This document shows, in pieces, positions 7,341 through 12,285 of a stretch of 12,285 nucleotides of DNA. The DNA comes from Chlorobium sp. (lineage in GTDB: Bacteria > Bacteroidota > Chlorobiia > Chlorobiales > Chlorobiaceae), in contig JANQFD010000059.1 in assembly GCA_028278005.1 (NCBI GenBank), positions 1 to 12,285 on the forward strand, read 5' to 3'. A model generated the notes under the pieces. That model was not told where the DNA came from. It searched no databases and saw only the letters and a program-made list of their open reading frames with translations. Every line of letters starts with the position of its first letter. Within the stretch, counting starts at the first letter, position 1. Both the position numbers and the translations under genes were made by a program.

Positions 7341-7688
7341 ATGCCTAGAGCTACAAATGCAGTTGCATCACGCGCAAGAAGAAAAAGAATATTAAAAAAA
7401 GCCAAAGGGTACTGGGGTTCAAGGGGCAACATTTTAACCGTCGCCAAGCATGCTGTCGATAAGGCAGAACAGTATGCCTATCGCGACAGAAGGGTGAAAA
7501 AAAGAAGTTTCAGATCCCTCTGGATTATGCGTATCAACGCTGCGGCGAGAGAAAACGGTACAAGCTATTCCAGACTGATGGAAGCCATGAACAAGAAAAA
7601 CATAGACATCAACCGTAAAGCACTCGCGGAAATAGCGGTAAAAGACCCGGCAGCATTCAGCCAGATCGTCAAAACCGCAATGGGTTGA
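7341..7688 (+). CDS. rplT: 50S ribosomal protein L20
   Basis: L20 binds 23S rRNA early in large-subunit assembly. The 115-residue, basic protein shows the typical start MPRATNAVASRARRKRILK, the AKGYWGSRGN segment and the C-terminal SRLMEAMNKKNIDINRKALAE region. Elsewhere L20 often represses its own operon by binding the mRNA; no matching structure could be confirmed by eye here. A weak purine stretch (AGAGAG) precedes the start. Confidence 0.96.
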   Translation: MPRATNAVASRARRKRILKKAKGYWGSRGNILTVAKHAVDKAEQYAYRDRRVKKRSFRSLWIMRINAAARENGTSYSRLMEAMNKKNIDINRKALAEIAVKDPAAFSQIVKTAMG

Positions 7689-7713
7689 AACAGAACAAAG
7701 CAGTACGACGTAT

Positions 7714-8742
7714 ATGGAAAACCGCGTAGAAGAGCTACAGCGTGAAATAGACAACTACGCAATAACCTGCACGGATGAACTTGAGGCTTTCCGCCTGAGG
7801 TTCATGGTTCGCAAGGGGAGCATAGCAGAGCTTTTCGGCGAATTGAAAGATGCTCCGGCCGAGTCCCGGCCGCGCTATGGTCAACTGCTGAATCAGTTGA
7901 AGCAGTCTGCAGACCGCAAATATGATAGCGCCCGGAAACAACTGTCAGCCTTATCGACCGGTGAAAAGCAACGACACAACGACCTGACGCTTCCCGGCAG
8001 AAAGCTTTATCAGGGCTCTGAGCATCCTGTACAAAAGGTGCTGGGTGACATGAAACAGATATTCAGGGCAATGGGCTTTACTATTGCGACCGGACCTGAA
8101 ATTGAGCTTGACAGTTATAATTTCGACATGCTGAACTTTCCGAAAAACCATCCTGCAAGGGATATGCAGGATACGTTTTTTATTACCAGGAAAGAAGGTG
8201 AAGACGCTCTGCTCCTCCGCACACATACCTCACCTGTACAGATCAGGGTTATGCTTGACGACAAGCCTCCAATAAGGGTTATCTGTCCGGGCAAGGTTTA
8301 TCGAAACGAAGCAATCAGCGCTCGAAGCTATTGCGTTTTCCATCAGCTCGAGGGGTTGTATATCGATACAAATGTTTCTTTTGCCGATCTGAAAGCCACC
8401 ATATTTTCTTTCGCGAAGCAGATGTTTGGCAGCAGTGTCGAACTTCGTTTCAGGCCAAGCTTCTTCCCCTTCACCGAACCTTCTGCAGAAGTTGATGTCA
8501 CCTGCTACCTTTGCGGAGGCAGTGGCTGCAAAGTCTGCAAGCAGTCGGGATGGCTTGAGATTCTGGGCTGCGGCATGGTACATCCCAACGTACTGAAAAA
8601 CTGCTCGATCGATCCCGAAAAATACTCGGGCTTTGCTTTTGGCATGGGCGTTGACCGTACAGCTCTTTTACGCTACAAGATTGACGATATACGCCTGCTT
8701 TTTGAAAATGATGTAAGAATGCTCGAACAGTTTATGCAATAA
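7714..8742 (+). CDS. pheS: Phenylalanine-tRNA ligase alpha subunit
   Basis: PheS is the catalytic alpha subunit of the alpha2-beta2 enzyme that charges tRNAPhe. The 342 residues include an N-terminal coiled-coil tRNA-binding region (about 1-85) and a class II catalytic domain (about 95-342), with GPEIE (127-131), the motif 2 segment around VCPGKVYRNE-like residues 189-199, FPFTEPSAEVDV (251-262) and motif 3 GFAFGMGVDR (306-315). A CxxC-x4-CxxC cluster (C264, C267, C272, C275) suggests a small zinc-binding insert, as seen in Bacteroidetes and Chlorobi members. The gene closes the thrS cluster 25 bases after rplT. The beta subunit gene pheT, often next to pheS, is absent; a terminator follows at once, so pheT must be elsewhere. 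Confidence 0.96.
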   Translation: MENRVEELQREIDNYAITCTDELEAFRLRFMVRKGSIAELFGELKDAPAESRPRYGQLLNQLKQSADRKYDSARKQLSALSTGEKQRHNDLTLPGRKLYQGSEHPVQKVLGDMKQIFRAMGFTIATGPEIELDSYNFDMLNFPKNHPARDMQDTFFITRKEGEDALLLRTHTSPVQIRVMLDDKPPIRVICPGKVYRNEAISARSYCVFHQLEGLYIDTNVSFADLKATIFSFAKQMFGSSVELRFRPSFFPFTEPSAEVDVTCYLCGGSGCKVCKQSGWLEILGCGMVHPNVLKNCSIDPEKYSGFAFGMGVDRTALLRYKIDDIRLLFENDVRMLEQFMQ

Positions 8743-8743
8743 A

Positions 8744-8774
8744 AAAAGCCCCGTGTATTCAGCATGGGGCTTTT
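8744..8774. terminator. Strong bidirectional terminator
   Basis: A 12-bp stem (AAAAGCCCCGTG, 8744-8755, with 8763-8774, one G-T wobble) has a 7-base loop. It has a T-run on its right and an A-run of seven on its left, so it can end pheS transcription on the plus strand and the converging hypothetical gene on the minus strand. Confidence 0.9.
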
Positions 8775-8803
8775 CAGTGATATACCATCTCTGCATATCT
8801 ATT

Positions 8804-9196
8804 CTAGGAATTTCTCAACCCTGCCGCCCAGCTCTCCATAGCTTCGTTTGCCATCGGATTCGGCGCCTCAAGAAAAGTCACGACAAAAGTACCGTCCATC
8901 TCTGCCACACCTATGGAACGGGGACGAACTGACAGGACACAGGGACTGGGCAGTTCTTTTCCGAAACAAAAGAGAATATTTTTTGCATCACGTATCTGAT
9001 CACTGATTACCCCGCCTTCCATTGATTTCGTATGGCTGTAGTGATCAAATGTTCCAATATACGACACAAACGGATGGGCCTCTATCTTTGACCTGAAATA
9101 CGCCAGAATCTCATCGACTGAACCATAGGTTGTTTCAGATTTATCGATTTCAAGCGTATAAACCGGATATTTTTCCTGAAATAAGGCTTGCCTCAT
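8804..9196 (-). CDS. Conserved-looking hypothetical protein, 130 aa
   Basis: I do not recognise the function. The protein is soluble by appearance: no signal peptide, no membrane segment. It opens with QEKYPVYTLEIDKSET and has a central FDHYSHT (50-56) rich in His and aromatic residues, a possible metal or ligand site. A strand-rich second half follows (ILFCFGKEL, 74-82; FVVTFLEAPNPMANEAM, 104-120). It has two Cys (77, 86). It may belong to an uncharacterised family (DUF6858 comes to mind, from memory and unverified). The start is well supported: AGGAG lies 7 bases before the ATG and a promoter lies upstream. It is a single-gene unit, converging on pheS and sharing its terminator, and is not co-transcribed with a partner that would hint at its role. 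Confidence 0.8.
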   Translation of the reverse strand: MRQALFQEKYPVYTLEIDKSETTYGSVDEILAYFRSKIEAHPFVSYIGTFDHYSHTKSMEGGVISDQIRDAKNILFCFGKELPSPCVLSVRPRSIGVAEMDGTFVVTFLEAPNPMANEAMESWAAGLRNS

Positions 9197-9203
9197 GATG
9201 TTA

Positions 9204-9208
9204 CTCCT
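9204..9208 (-). promoter_or_regulatory. Shine-Dalgarno sequence of the hypothetical gene
   Basis: AGGAG on the minus strand lies 7 bases before the ATG at 9196. Most genes in this window lack such a site, so it is strong support for this start. Confidence 0.75.
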
Positions 9209-9220
9209 AAAATAATTTGT

Positions 9221-9249
9221 GATATACTTCCTGCAGCTGACTACAACAA
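9221..9249 (-). promoter_or_regulatory. Candidate promoter of the hypothetical gene
   Basis: On the minus strand TTGTTG (9249-9244) and TATATC (9226-9221) are 17 bases apart. Transcription would start near 9214, leaving a leader of about 17 bases that includes the ribosome binding site. Confidence 0.5.
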
Positions 9250-9267
9250 GGATAAAATAAAACCATA

Positions 9268-9315
9268 GTGCGTATTATCGTATGGCAATCGGAACAAATG
9301 GACAAAAATACGCAC
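9268..9315. repeat. 9-bp perfect inverted repeat upstream of the hypothetical gene
   Basis: GTGCGTATT (9268-9276) and AATACGCAC (9307-9315) are exact reverse complements, 30 bases apart. The repeat lies upstream of the predicted promoter, with its half-sites at roughly -58 and -97. It could be a pair of regulator sites; there is no T-run to suggest a terminator. Confidence 0.5.
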
Positions 9316-9333
9316 AAAAGGATATAAACAGGA

Positions 9334-9363
9334 AAGCCGCACTACGTTCGTGTTGTGCGGCTT
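9334..9363 (-). terminator. Probable terminator of the rpsF-ssb-rpsR-rplI operon
   Basis: AAGCCGCAC (9334-9342) pairs with GTGCGGCTT (9355-9363) in a perfect 9-bp stem with a 12-base loop, 36 bases after the rplI stop. On the minus strand it is followed by a T-rich but interrupted stretch (TTTCCTGTTT), adequate for an intrinsic terminator. Confidence 0.7.
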
Positions 9364-9399
9364 GTCAAACTTGGGGTCTATGTTTCCGTAAAAAACAGC

Positions 9400-9846
9400 C
9401 TATCCTTCTGCCTCAACGTTGATCTTCAAGGTTGCCGAGACATCCATGAAAAGTTTCACACCTGCTTCATAGTTGCCCAGCTCTTTAATCGGTGCTTCAA
9501 GACTTATTTTTCTTTTATCGACAGTTACGCCCTCGCCTTTCAACGCTTCAGCAATATCGCTGGAGGTAACCGTACCAAAAAGCTTGCCCGACTCACCGGC
9601 TTTTGCAGATACCTTGAGGGTGATCTGCTGTAGTTTCTCTGCTAATTCACGGGCTGCTGTTCTCTGCTGCTCGATTTTTTTAGCCTGCTGTTTTTTTTCT
9701 GTTTCAAGCGCCTTCAAAGCACCTTCAGTTGCCCTGGAAGCTATACCCTGAGGGATTAGATAGTTATTGGCGTAACCGTTTTTTACCTCTACGACTTCAC
9801 CAGCATCCCCAAGCGTAAACATATCTTTTTTTAAAATGACTTTCAC
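9400..9846 (-). CDS. rplI: 50S ribosomal protein L9
   Basis: L9 binds 23S rRNA at the base of the L1 stalk and helps hold the reading frame. The 148-residue protein has the N-terminal domain with the family signature GYANNYLIPQGIA (24-36), a long connecting helix (about 40-75, charged and Lys/Glu/Gln rich) and the C-terminal domain (about 76-148, with GKLFGTVTSSDIAEAL). Length is normal. The start is GTG, with GAGG about 10 bases upstream. It is the last gene of the rpsF-ssb-rpsR-rplI operon, 44 bases after rpsR. Confidence 0.96.
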   Translation of the reverse strand: MKVILKKDMFTLGDAGEVVEVKNGYANNYLIPQGIASRATEGALKALETEKKQQAKKIEQQRTAARELAEKLQQITLKVSAKAGESGKLFGTVTSSDIAEALKGEGVTVDKRKISLEAPIKELGNYEAGVKLFMDVSATLKINVEAEG

Positions 9847-9890
9847 AGCTCTGTTTCCTCGTTCAATAAAGTTTTTCTTTTTCGGGTTGG

Positions 9891-10154
9891 TTACTTGTAC
9901 TCATCCGCTACATAAGGAATAATCGAAAGAAATCTTGCCCACTTGATCGAGTGGGTAAGAAGGCTCTGTTCTTTTGCTGACAGTCCGGTGATACGACGGG
10001 GTATAATCTTTCCCTGATCATTGATGAACCGTTTCAGTTTCCTTTCGTCACGGTAATCAAAAAAAACAACCTGATTCTTTGATACTTTTTTCTTCGATGC
10101 CAGCGCATTACCAATGGATTTGTTCATTGATGCGCTTGTACGTTTCTGTTTCAT
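9891..10154 (-). CDS. rpsR: 30S ribosomal protein S18
   Basis: S18 forms a heterodimer with S6 on the small-subunit platform. The 87-residue protein has the conserved core DYRDERKLKRFINDQGKIIPRRITGLSAKEQ (about 33-63) and the HSIKWARFLSIIPY segment (68-81). The basic N-terminus is about ten residues longer than in many short S18 proteins and has no zinc-binding Cys. An internal ATG at codon 10 is an alternative start. There is no good ribosome binding site; the gene lies 33 bases after ssb. Its place with rpsF fits co-synthesis of the S6:S18 pair. Confidence 0.95.
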   Translation of the reverse strand: MKQKRTSASMNKSIGNALASKKKVSKNQVVFFDYRDERKLKRFINDQGKIIPRRITGLSAKEQSLLTHSIKWARFLSIIPYVADEYK

Positions 10155-10187
10155 TATAGCATTACAATTTGTCGTCGTTGTCTCCCG

Positions 10188-10670
10188 TCAATCGGAAGAA
10201 AGATATTTATATTCGTAGACATGACCGGAGTCATTGTCACTGTACCTCTCATCTATGCCCTCATTACCATGACCTTCATCCTCGATAAAACCTGAAGTCT
10301 CTTCATCGCCATCGGTCTTCTTGCGCTTGTTAAGGAACTGGATTCTTCTTGCTTTTATTTCAACAACGGTTCGCGAAGATCCGTCCTGAGCTTTCCAGGT
10401 CCTGCTCTGCAGTTCACCATCGACGAGAACAGCCGCACTTTTTCTCAGATTATCGCGACAGCTCTCTGCAAGCTTGTTCCAGGCAACAACTCCGACATAA
10501 CAGACATCTTCCTGCCACTGATGGTTACTGTCCCTGAAACGCCTGTTGCAGGCAATTGAGAAATTCACAACAGGTGTCCCACCTGAGTTTGTCTGCCGAA
10601 AAACCGGGTCTTTCGTTAAATTACCGGCGATGATCACGCTGTTGATTTCAGGCATTTTTAAATCCGCCAT
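10188..10670 (-). CDS. ssb: Single-stranded DNA-binding protein
   Basis: SSB coats single-stranded DNA during replication, repair and recombination. The 160 residues hold an OB fold at about 8-115 (INSVIIAGNLTKDP start, VVNFSIACNRRF, WQEDVCYVGVVAWNKLAE, VLVDGELQSRTW) and an acidic, flexible tail (14 Asp/Glu between 120 and 160). The tail ends in YKYLSSD and lacks the DDDIPF-like tip that recruits partner proteins in most bacterial SSBs. The gene lies between rpsF (67 bases upstream) and rpsR, the usual place. GGAGG sits 7 bases before the ATG, supporting the start. A second SSB with a normal tip may exist elsewhere. Confidence 0.94.
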   Translation of the reverse strand: MADLKMPEINSVIIAGNLTKDPVFRQTNSGGTPVVNFSIACNRRFRDSNHQWQEDVCYVGVVAWNKLAESCRDNLRKSAAVLVDGELQSRTWKAQDGSSRTVVEIKARRIQFLNKRKKTDGDEETSGFIEDEGHGNEGIDERYSDNDSGHVYEYKYLSSD

Positions 10671-10677
10671 AACCTAT

Positions 10678-10682
10678 CCTCC
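10678..10682 (-). promoter_or_regulatory. Shine-Dalgarno sequence of ssb
   Basis: GGAGG on the minus strand lies 7 bases before the ATG of ssb. It is the strongest ribosome binding site in the operon and suggests ssb is translated more strongly than its neighbours would imply. Confidence 0.75.
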
Positions 10683-10737
10683 GTTTTATCCAAAAGGTAT
10701 CGATACATGGTTTACTGTAGACATTGAGAGAGGGATA

Positions 10738-11142
10738 TTAATCTTTAGCAGCTGCCGAATCCTGAAGCTGCTCCTCATCAGTCTGATCCTCAGGACTGCC
10801 GATCACCACACTGTATTTCTCAACCCTCTTGCGCATTTCCAGCAGGGGAGTGCTCAGGTGCACGATAAGAAAGCGCAGGATATTGTCATCATAGCGGAAT
10901 GCTTTTTCAATGGCTGCAATGCCTGACGGTTCCCCCTGAAACTCGATATGAGCATAGGAACCGATTGTCTGCTTGTTAATCGGGTAGGCCATTTTTCTTC
11001 TCCCGACATCCAGAACATTTGCAATATCGCCGCCGTTTTTGGCGATAACTTTTTTGGCCTCATCCATGGCTGCTGAAATAGCGTCATCTTCAAGCCCGCC
11101 ATCAATGATTACGGTACATTCGTACAATTTTTTCTTTTCCAT
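10738..11142 (-). CDS. rpsF: 30S ribosomal protein S6
   Basis: S6 binds S18 and joins the central domain of the small subunit. The 134-residue protein has the family pattern: LYECTVIIDGG at the start (6-16), DVGRRKMAYPINK (45-57) with the conserved GRR and YPI, GSYAHIEF (61-68) and a helix-strand end up to about 113. The tail (115-134) is acidic, as in many S6 proteins. The open frame continues upstream to 11292, but that extension would run through the promoter and leader and is not S6-like, so the ATG at 11142 is chosen. No Shine-Dalgarno sequence is seen. It is the first gene of the operon rpsF-ssb-rpsR-rplI. Confidence 0.95.
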   Translation of the reverse strand: MEKKKLYECTVIIDGGLEDDAISAAMDEAKKVIAKNGGDIANVLDVGRRKMAYPINKQTIGSYAHIEFQGEPSGIAAIEKAFRYDDNILRFLIVHLSTPLLEMRKRVEKYSVVIGSPEDQTDEEQLQDSAAAKD

Positions 11143-11257
11143 AGCGCAAAACAACTTGCAAGAATTACGTTGACTCCTGCACATGGCGGGGATCAGGTAT
11201 TGCGCCTCCCTGTCCCATGGATTCATGAGAAGCCATGAACACCACGTACAAATTTGA
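11143..11257 (-). promoter_or_regulatory. rpsF leader, possible S6:S18-binding mRNA
   Basis: The leader of about 115 bases can fold: an outer stem pairs 11244-11248 with 11166-11170 (TACGT/ACGTA), and inside it GGGAGG pairs with CCT-bulge-CCC, giving an unpaired stretch next to CCCCGCC. Many bacteria carry an rpsF leader that binds the S6:S18 complex through an exposed CCG; the size, place and CCG-containing sequence agree, but I cannot confirm a match to the known family by eye. Confidence 0.35.
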
Positions 11258-11263
11258 ACCTTA

Positions 11264-11292
11264 AAGGTAAAAGATTCCCGGCTTTTTTCCAA
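11264..11292 (-). promoter_or_regulatory. Candidate promoter of the rpsF operon
   Basis: On the minus strand TTGGAA (11292-11287) and TACCTT (11269-11264) are 17 bases apart, with a run of A after the -35 box. The -10 region, TACCTTTAA, also resembles the Bacteroidetes-type TAnnTTTG element. Confidence 0.45.
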
Positions 11293-11348
11293 CAGGAATA
11301 AATCCCCTGTAACACCTGTTATTCTTGCAAAAAAACCTGATCAGTGTA

Positions 11349-12119
11349 TTATAAAACGGCATCATCGAGATCGAGAATGACAGGCGCGTGGTCCGAACTT
11401 ATTTCATCCAGATCAACCCCTACCTCTCTCACATCCTTTACAAGACCATCGGATAGGTAAAAACAGTCAATTCTCCAACCGAGATTTCTTTGTCGTGCAC
11501 CCTTCCAGTATGGCCACCAGGTAAACAGATCCTTTTTGCCCGGAAACCGTTCCCTCATGATATCATGCAAGCCGATACCGAGATGCCGGTCGATAGCCGC
11601 TCTTTCCTCCACCCTGAGCCCTACCGCTCCAGGCTTGTTCTGAGAATGATGGACATCGAGATCAGTGTGAGCCACATTGATATCACCTGCATGTACCACC
11701 TGTCTCCCCTCATCGAGTAATCCCTTGATATAGGCACTCAGGTCTGCGAGATATTCGAGCTTTACTGCATAGTGCGCATCGCCATCACCCCGGGGAACGT
11801 ACGTGCCTATCACGGTAAGATTTGTAAAATGAACTGCAACGGTCCGGTTTTCCCTGTCAAGGGAGGGTATTTCAAACCGGTATTCACTGTCCCCTCCTTC
11901 TTTGAGAAGAAGACCTACCCCACTGTACCCTTTTCTGAACGTTGAGCCGTTCCAATATTTGGCATACCCCTGCAAAGCCGCTATCTCTTCCGGAATAACC
12001 CCCTCCTCTGCCTTGAGCTCTTCAAGCACCACAATGTCGGGTTTTTTCCGGTCAAGCCATCCGAGCAGGCTCTCCCTGCGTGCACGGATACCGTTTATGT
12101 TCCAGCTTGCTATCTTCAT
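11349..12119 (-). CDS. xth: Exodeoxyribonuclease III (AP endonuclease)
   Basis: This enzyme cuts DNA at abasic sites in base excision repair and removes nucleotides from 3' ends. The 256-residue length is normal for the ExoIII/APE1 family. Key residues are visible: N7 in SWNINGIRAR, metal-binding E34 (in LEELK, where LQETK is usual), Y107 in TYVPRGDGDA, D146 and N148 in GDINVAHTDLD, W/R residues in WWPYWKGARQRNLGWRID with D218, and the catalytic pair D243-H244 in SSDHAP. Only non-catalytic positions of the LQETK and YVPNG motifs differ. The gene starts 10 bases after the stop of the upstream glycosyltransferase and is probably co-transcribed with it. No clear terminator separates it from rpsF. 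Confidence 0.94.
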   Translation of the reverse strand: MKIASWNINGIRARRESLLGWLDRKKPDIVVLEELKAEEGVIPEEIAALQGYAKYWNGSTFRKGYSGVGLLLKEGGDSEYRFEIPSLDRENRTVAVHFTNLTVIGTYVPRGDGDAHYAVKLEYLADLSAYIKGLLDEGRQVVHAGDINVAHTDLDVHHSQNKPGAVGLRVEERAAIDRHLGIGLHDIMRERFPGKKDLFTWWPYWKGARQRNLGWRIDCFYLSDGLVKDVREVGVDLDEISSDHAPVILDLDDAVL

Positions 12120-12129
12120 ACGATTACAT

Positions 12130-12285
12130 TCATGTTATTCTGTTGCAGTAATCCAGTATTTGTTCAACTACCGACTTTTCCGGTATGTCCATCATGCATT
12201 TGAAATGGCCTTTCGGACAACGATCCCTGCCGATATGCGAACAGGGCCTGCAGGATAAATCCGGAACCTCGAAAAGCGAATAGGG
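12130..12285 (-). CDS. Glycosyltransferase family 9 protein, C-terminal part
   Basis: Only the last 51 codons lie in the window; the start is beyond the right edge. The fragment has CRPCSHIGRDRCPKGHF followed by KCMMDI and a short helix (EKSVVEQILDYC). This Cys-rich pattern (C-PC-G-CP-GH-CM) near the end is typical of family 9 glycosyltransferases, the heptosyltransferase group that adds sugars to the lipopolysaccharide core at the inner membrane. The exact sugar cannot be told from this piece. The stop lies 10 bases before xth, so the two probably share a transcript. Confidence 0.75.
   Translation of the reverse strand, partial: PYSLFEVPDLSCRPCSHIGRDRCPKGHFKCMMDIPEKSVVEQILDYCNRIT

Noticed and set aside
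10153..10161. Extended -10-like sequence TGCTATAAT on the minus strand at the rpsR start
   Set aside because: It has no properly spaced -35 box and would start transcription inside rpsR; the match is probably chance.
10164..10190. Acidic frame (GDNDDKL) just after the ssb stop codon in another frame
   Set aside because: I considered a frameshift hiding a normal SSB tip, but it does not end in a DIPF-like motif and there is no slippery sequence.
11143..11292. Upstream extension of the rpsF frame by 50 codons
   Set aside because: It covers the proposed promoter and leader, and S6 proteins begin at the chosen ATG.
11284..11348. Terminator between xth and rpsF
   Set aside because: ACAGG/CCTGT can pair but is followed by A, not T, on the minus strand, and the T-run at 11329-11336 follows only a loopless palindrome.
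1..12285. Defence system, prophage, transposon or CRISPR array
   Set aside because: No transposase, integrase, cas gene or spacer-repeat array is present; the HNH protein is a stand-alone family member with no defence neighbours.

Overview
The window looks like ordinary chromosome of a phototrophic green sulfur bacterium (Chlorobiota; a Chlorobium or Prosthecochloris relative, genus not resolved). The main reason is a full-length BchZ, a subunit of the chlorophyllide a reductase used in bacteriochlorophyll synthesis. The Cys-rich PheS insert and the general gene content also fit the Chlorobi/Bacteroidetes group. Good Shine-Dalgarno sequences precede ssb, rplI and the hypothetical gene; most other starts have none.

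Layout. Bases 1-313 are non-coding and built from small repeats: CAGT/ACTG heptads in inverted arms around a hairpin, three CATTNCT heptads, several short hairpins and a likely terminator. A promoter then drives an HNH-domain protein (384-899, +) and an exported two-domain family 3 glycoside hydrolase (930-2675, +). After a weak terminator comes bchZ (2771-4180, +), with no bchX or bchY beside it. A 295-base gap holds a nested TATAGGAC palindrome and a probable promoter and leader for the translation cluster thrS-infC-rpmI-rplT-pheS (4476-8742, +). That cluster ends at a strong bidirectional terminator and has no pheT.

The rest of the window is on the minus strand. A small conserved-looking hypothetical gene (8804-9196) has its own promoter, a good ribosome binding site and an upstream inverted repeat. 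Next is the rpsF-ssb-rpsR-rplI operon (read from 11142 down to 9400), preceded by a promoter and a structured leader of about 115 bases that may bind S6:S18. Upstream of it lie an exonuclease III-type gene (xth, 12119-11349) and the last 51 codons of a glycosyltransferase family 9 gene, cut by the window edge.

The genes mostly serve core functions: aminoacylation of tRNAThr and tRNAPhe, translation initiation, ribosomal proteins, ssDNA binding, AP-site repair, bacteriochlorophyll synthesis and cell-wall sugar turnover. I see no prophage, transposase, CRISPR array, defence island or clearly new system. The points worth a second look are regulatory or small: the heptad repeat element at the left edge, the palindrome in the thrS promoter, the rpsF leader, the SSB that lacks the usual C-terminal tip, and the hypothetical gene with its upstream inverted repeat.
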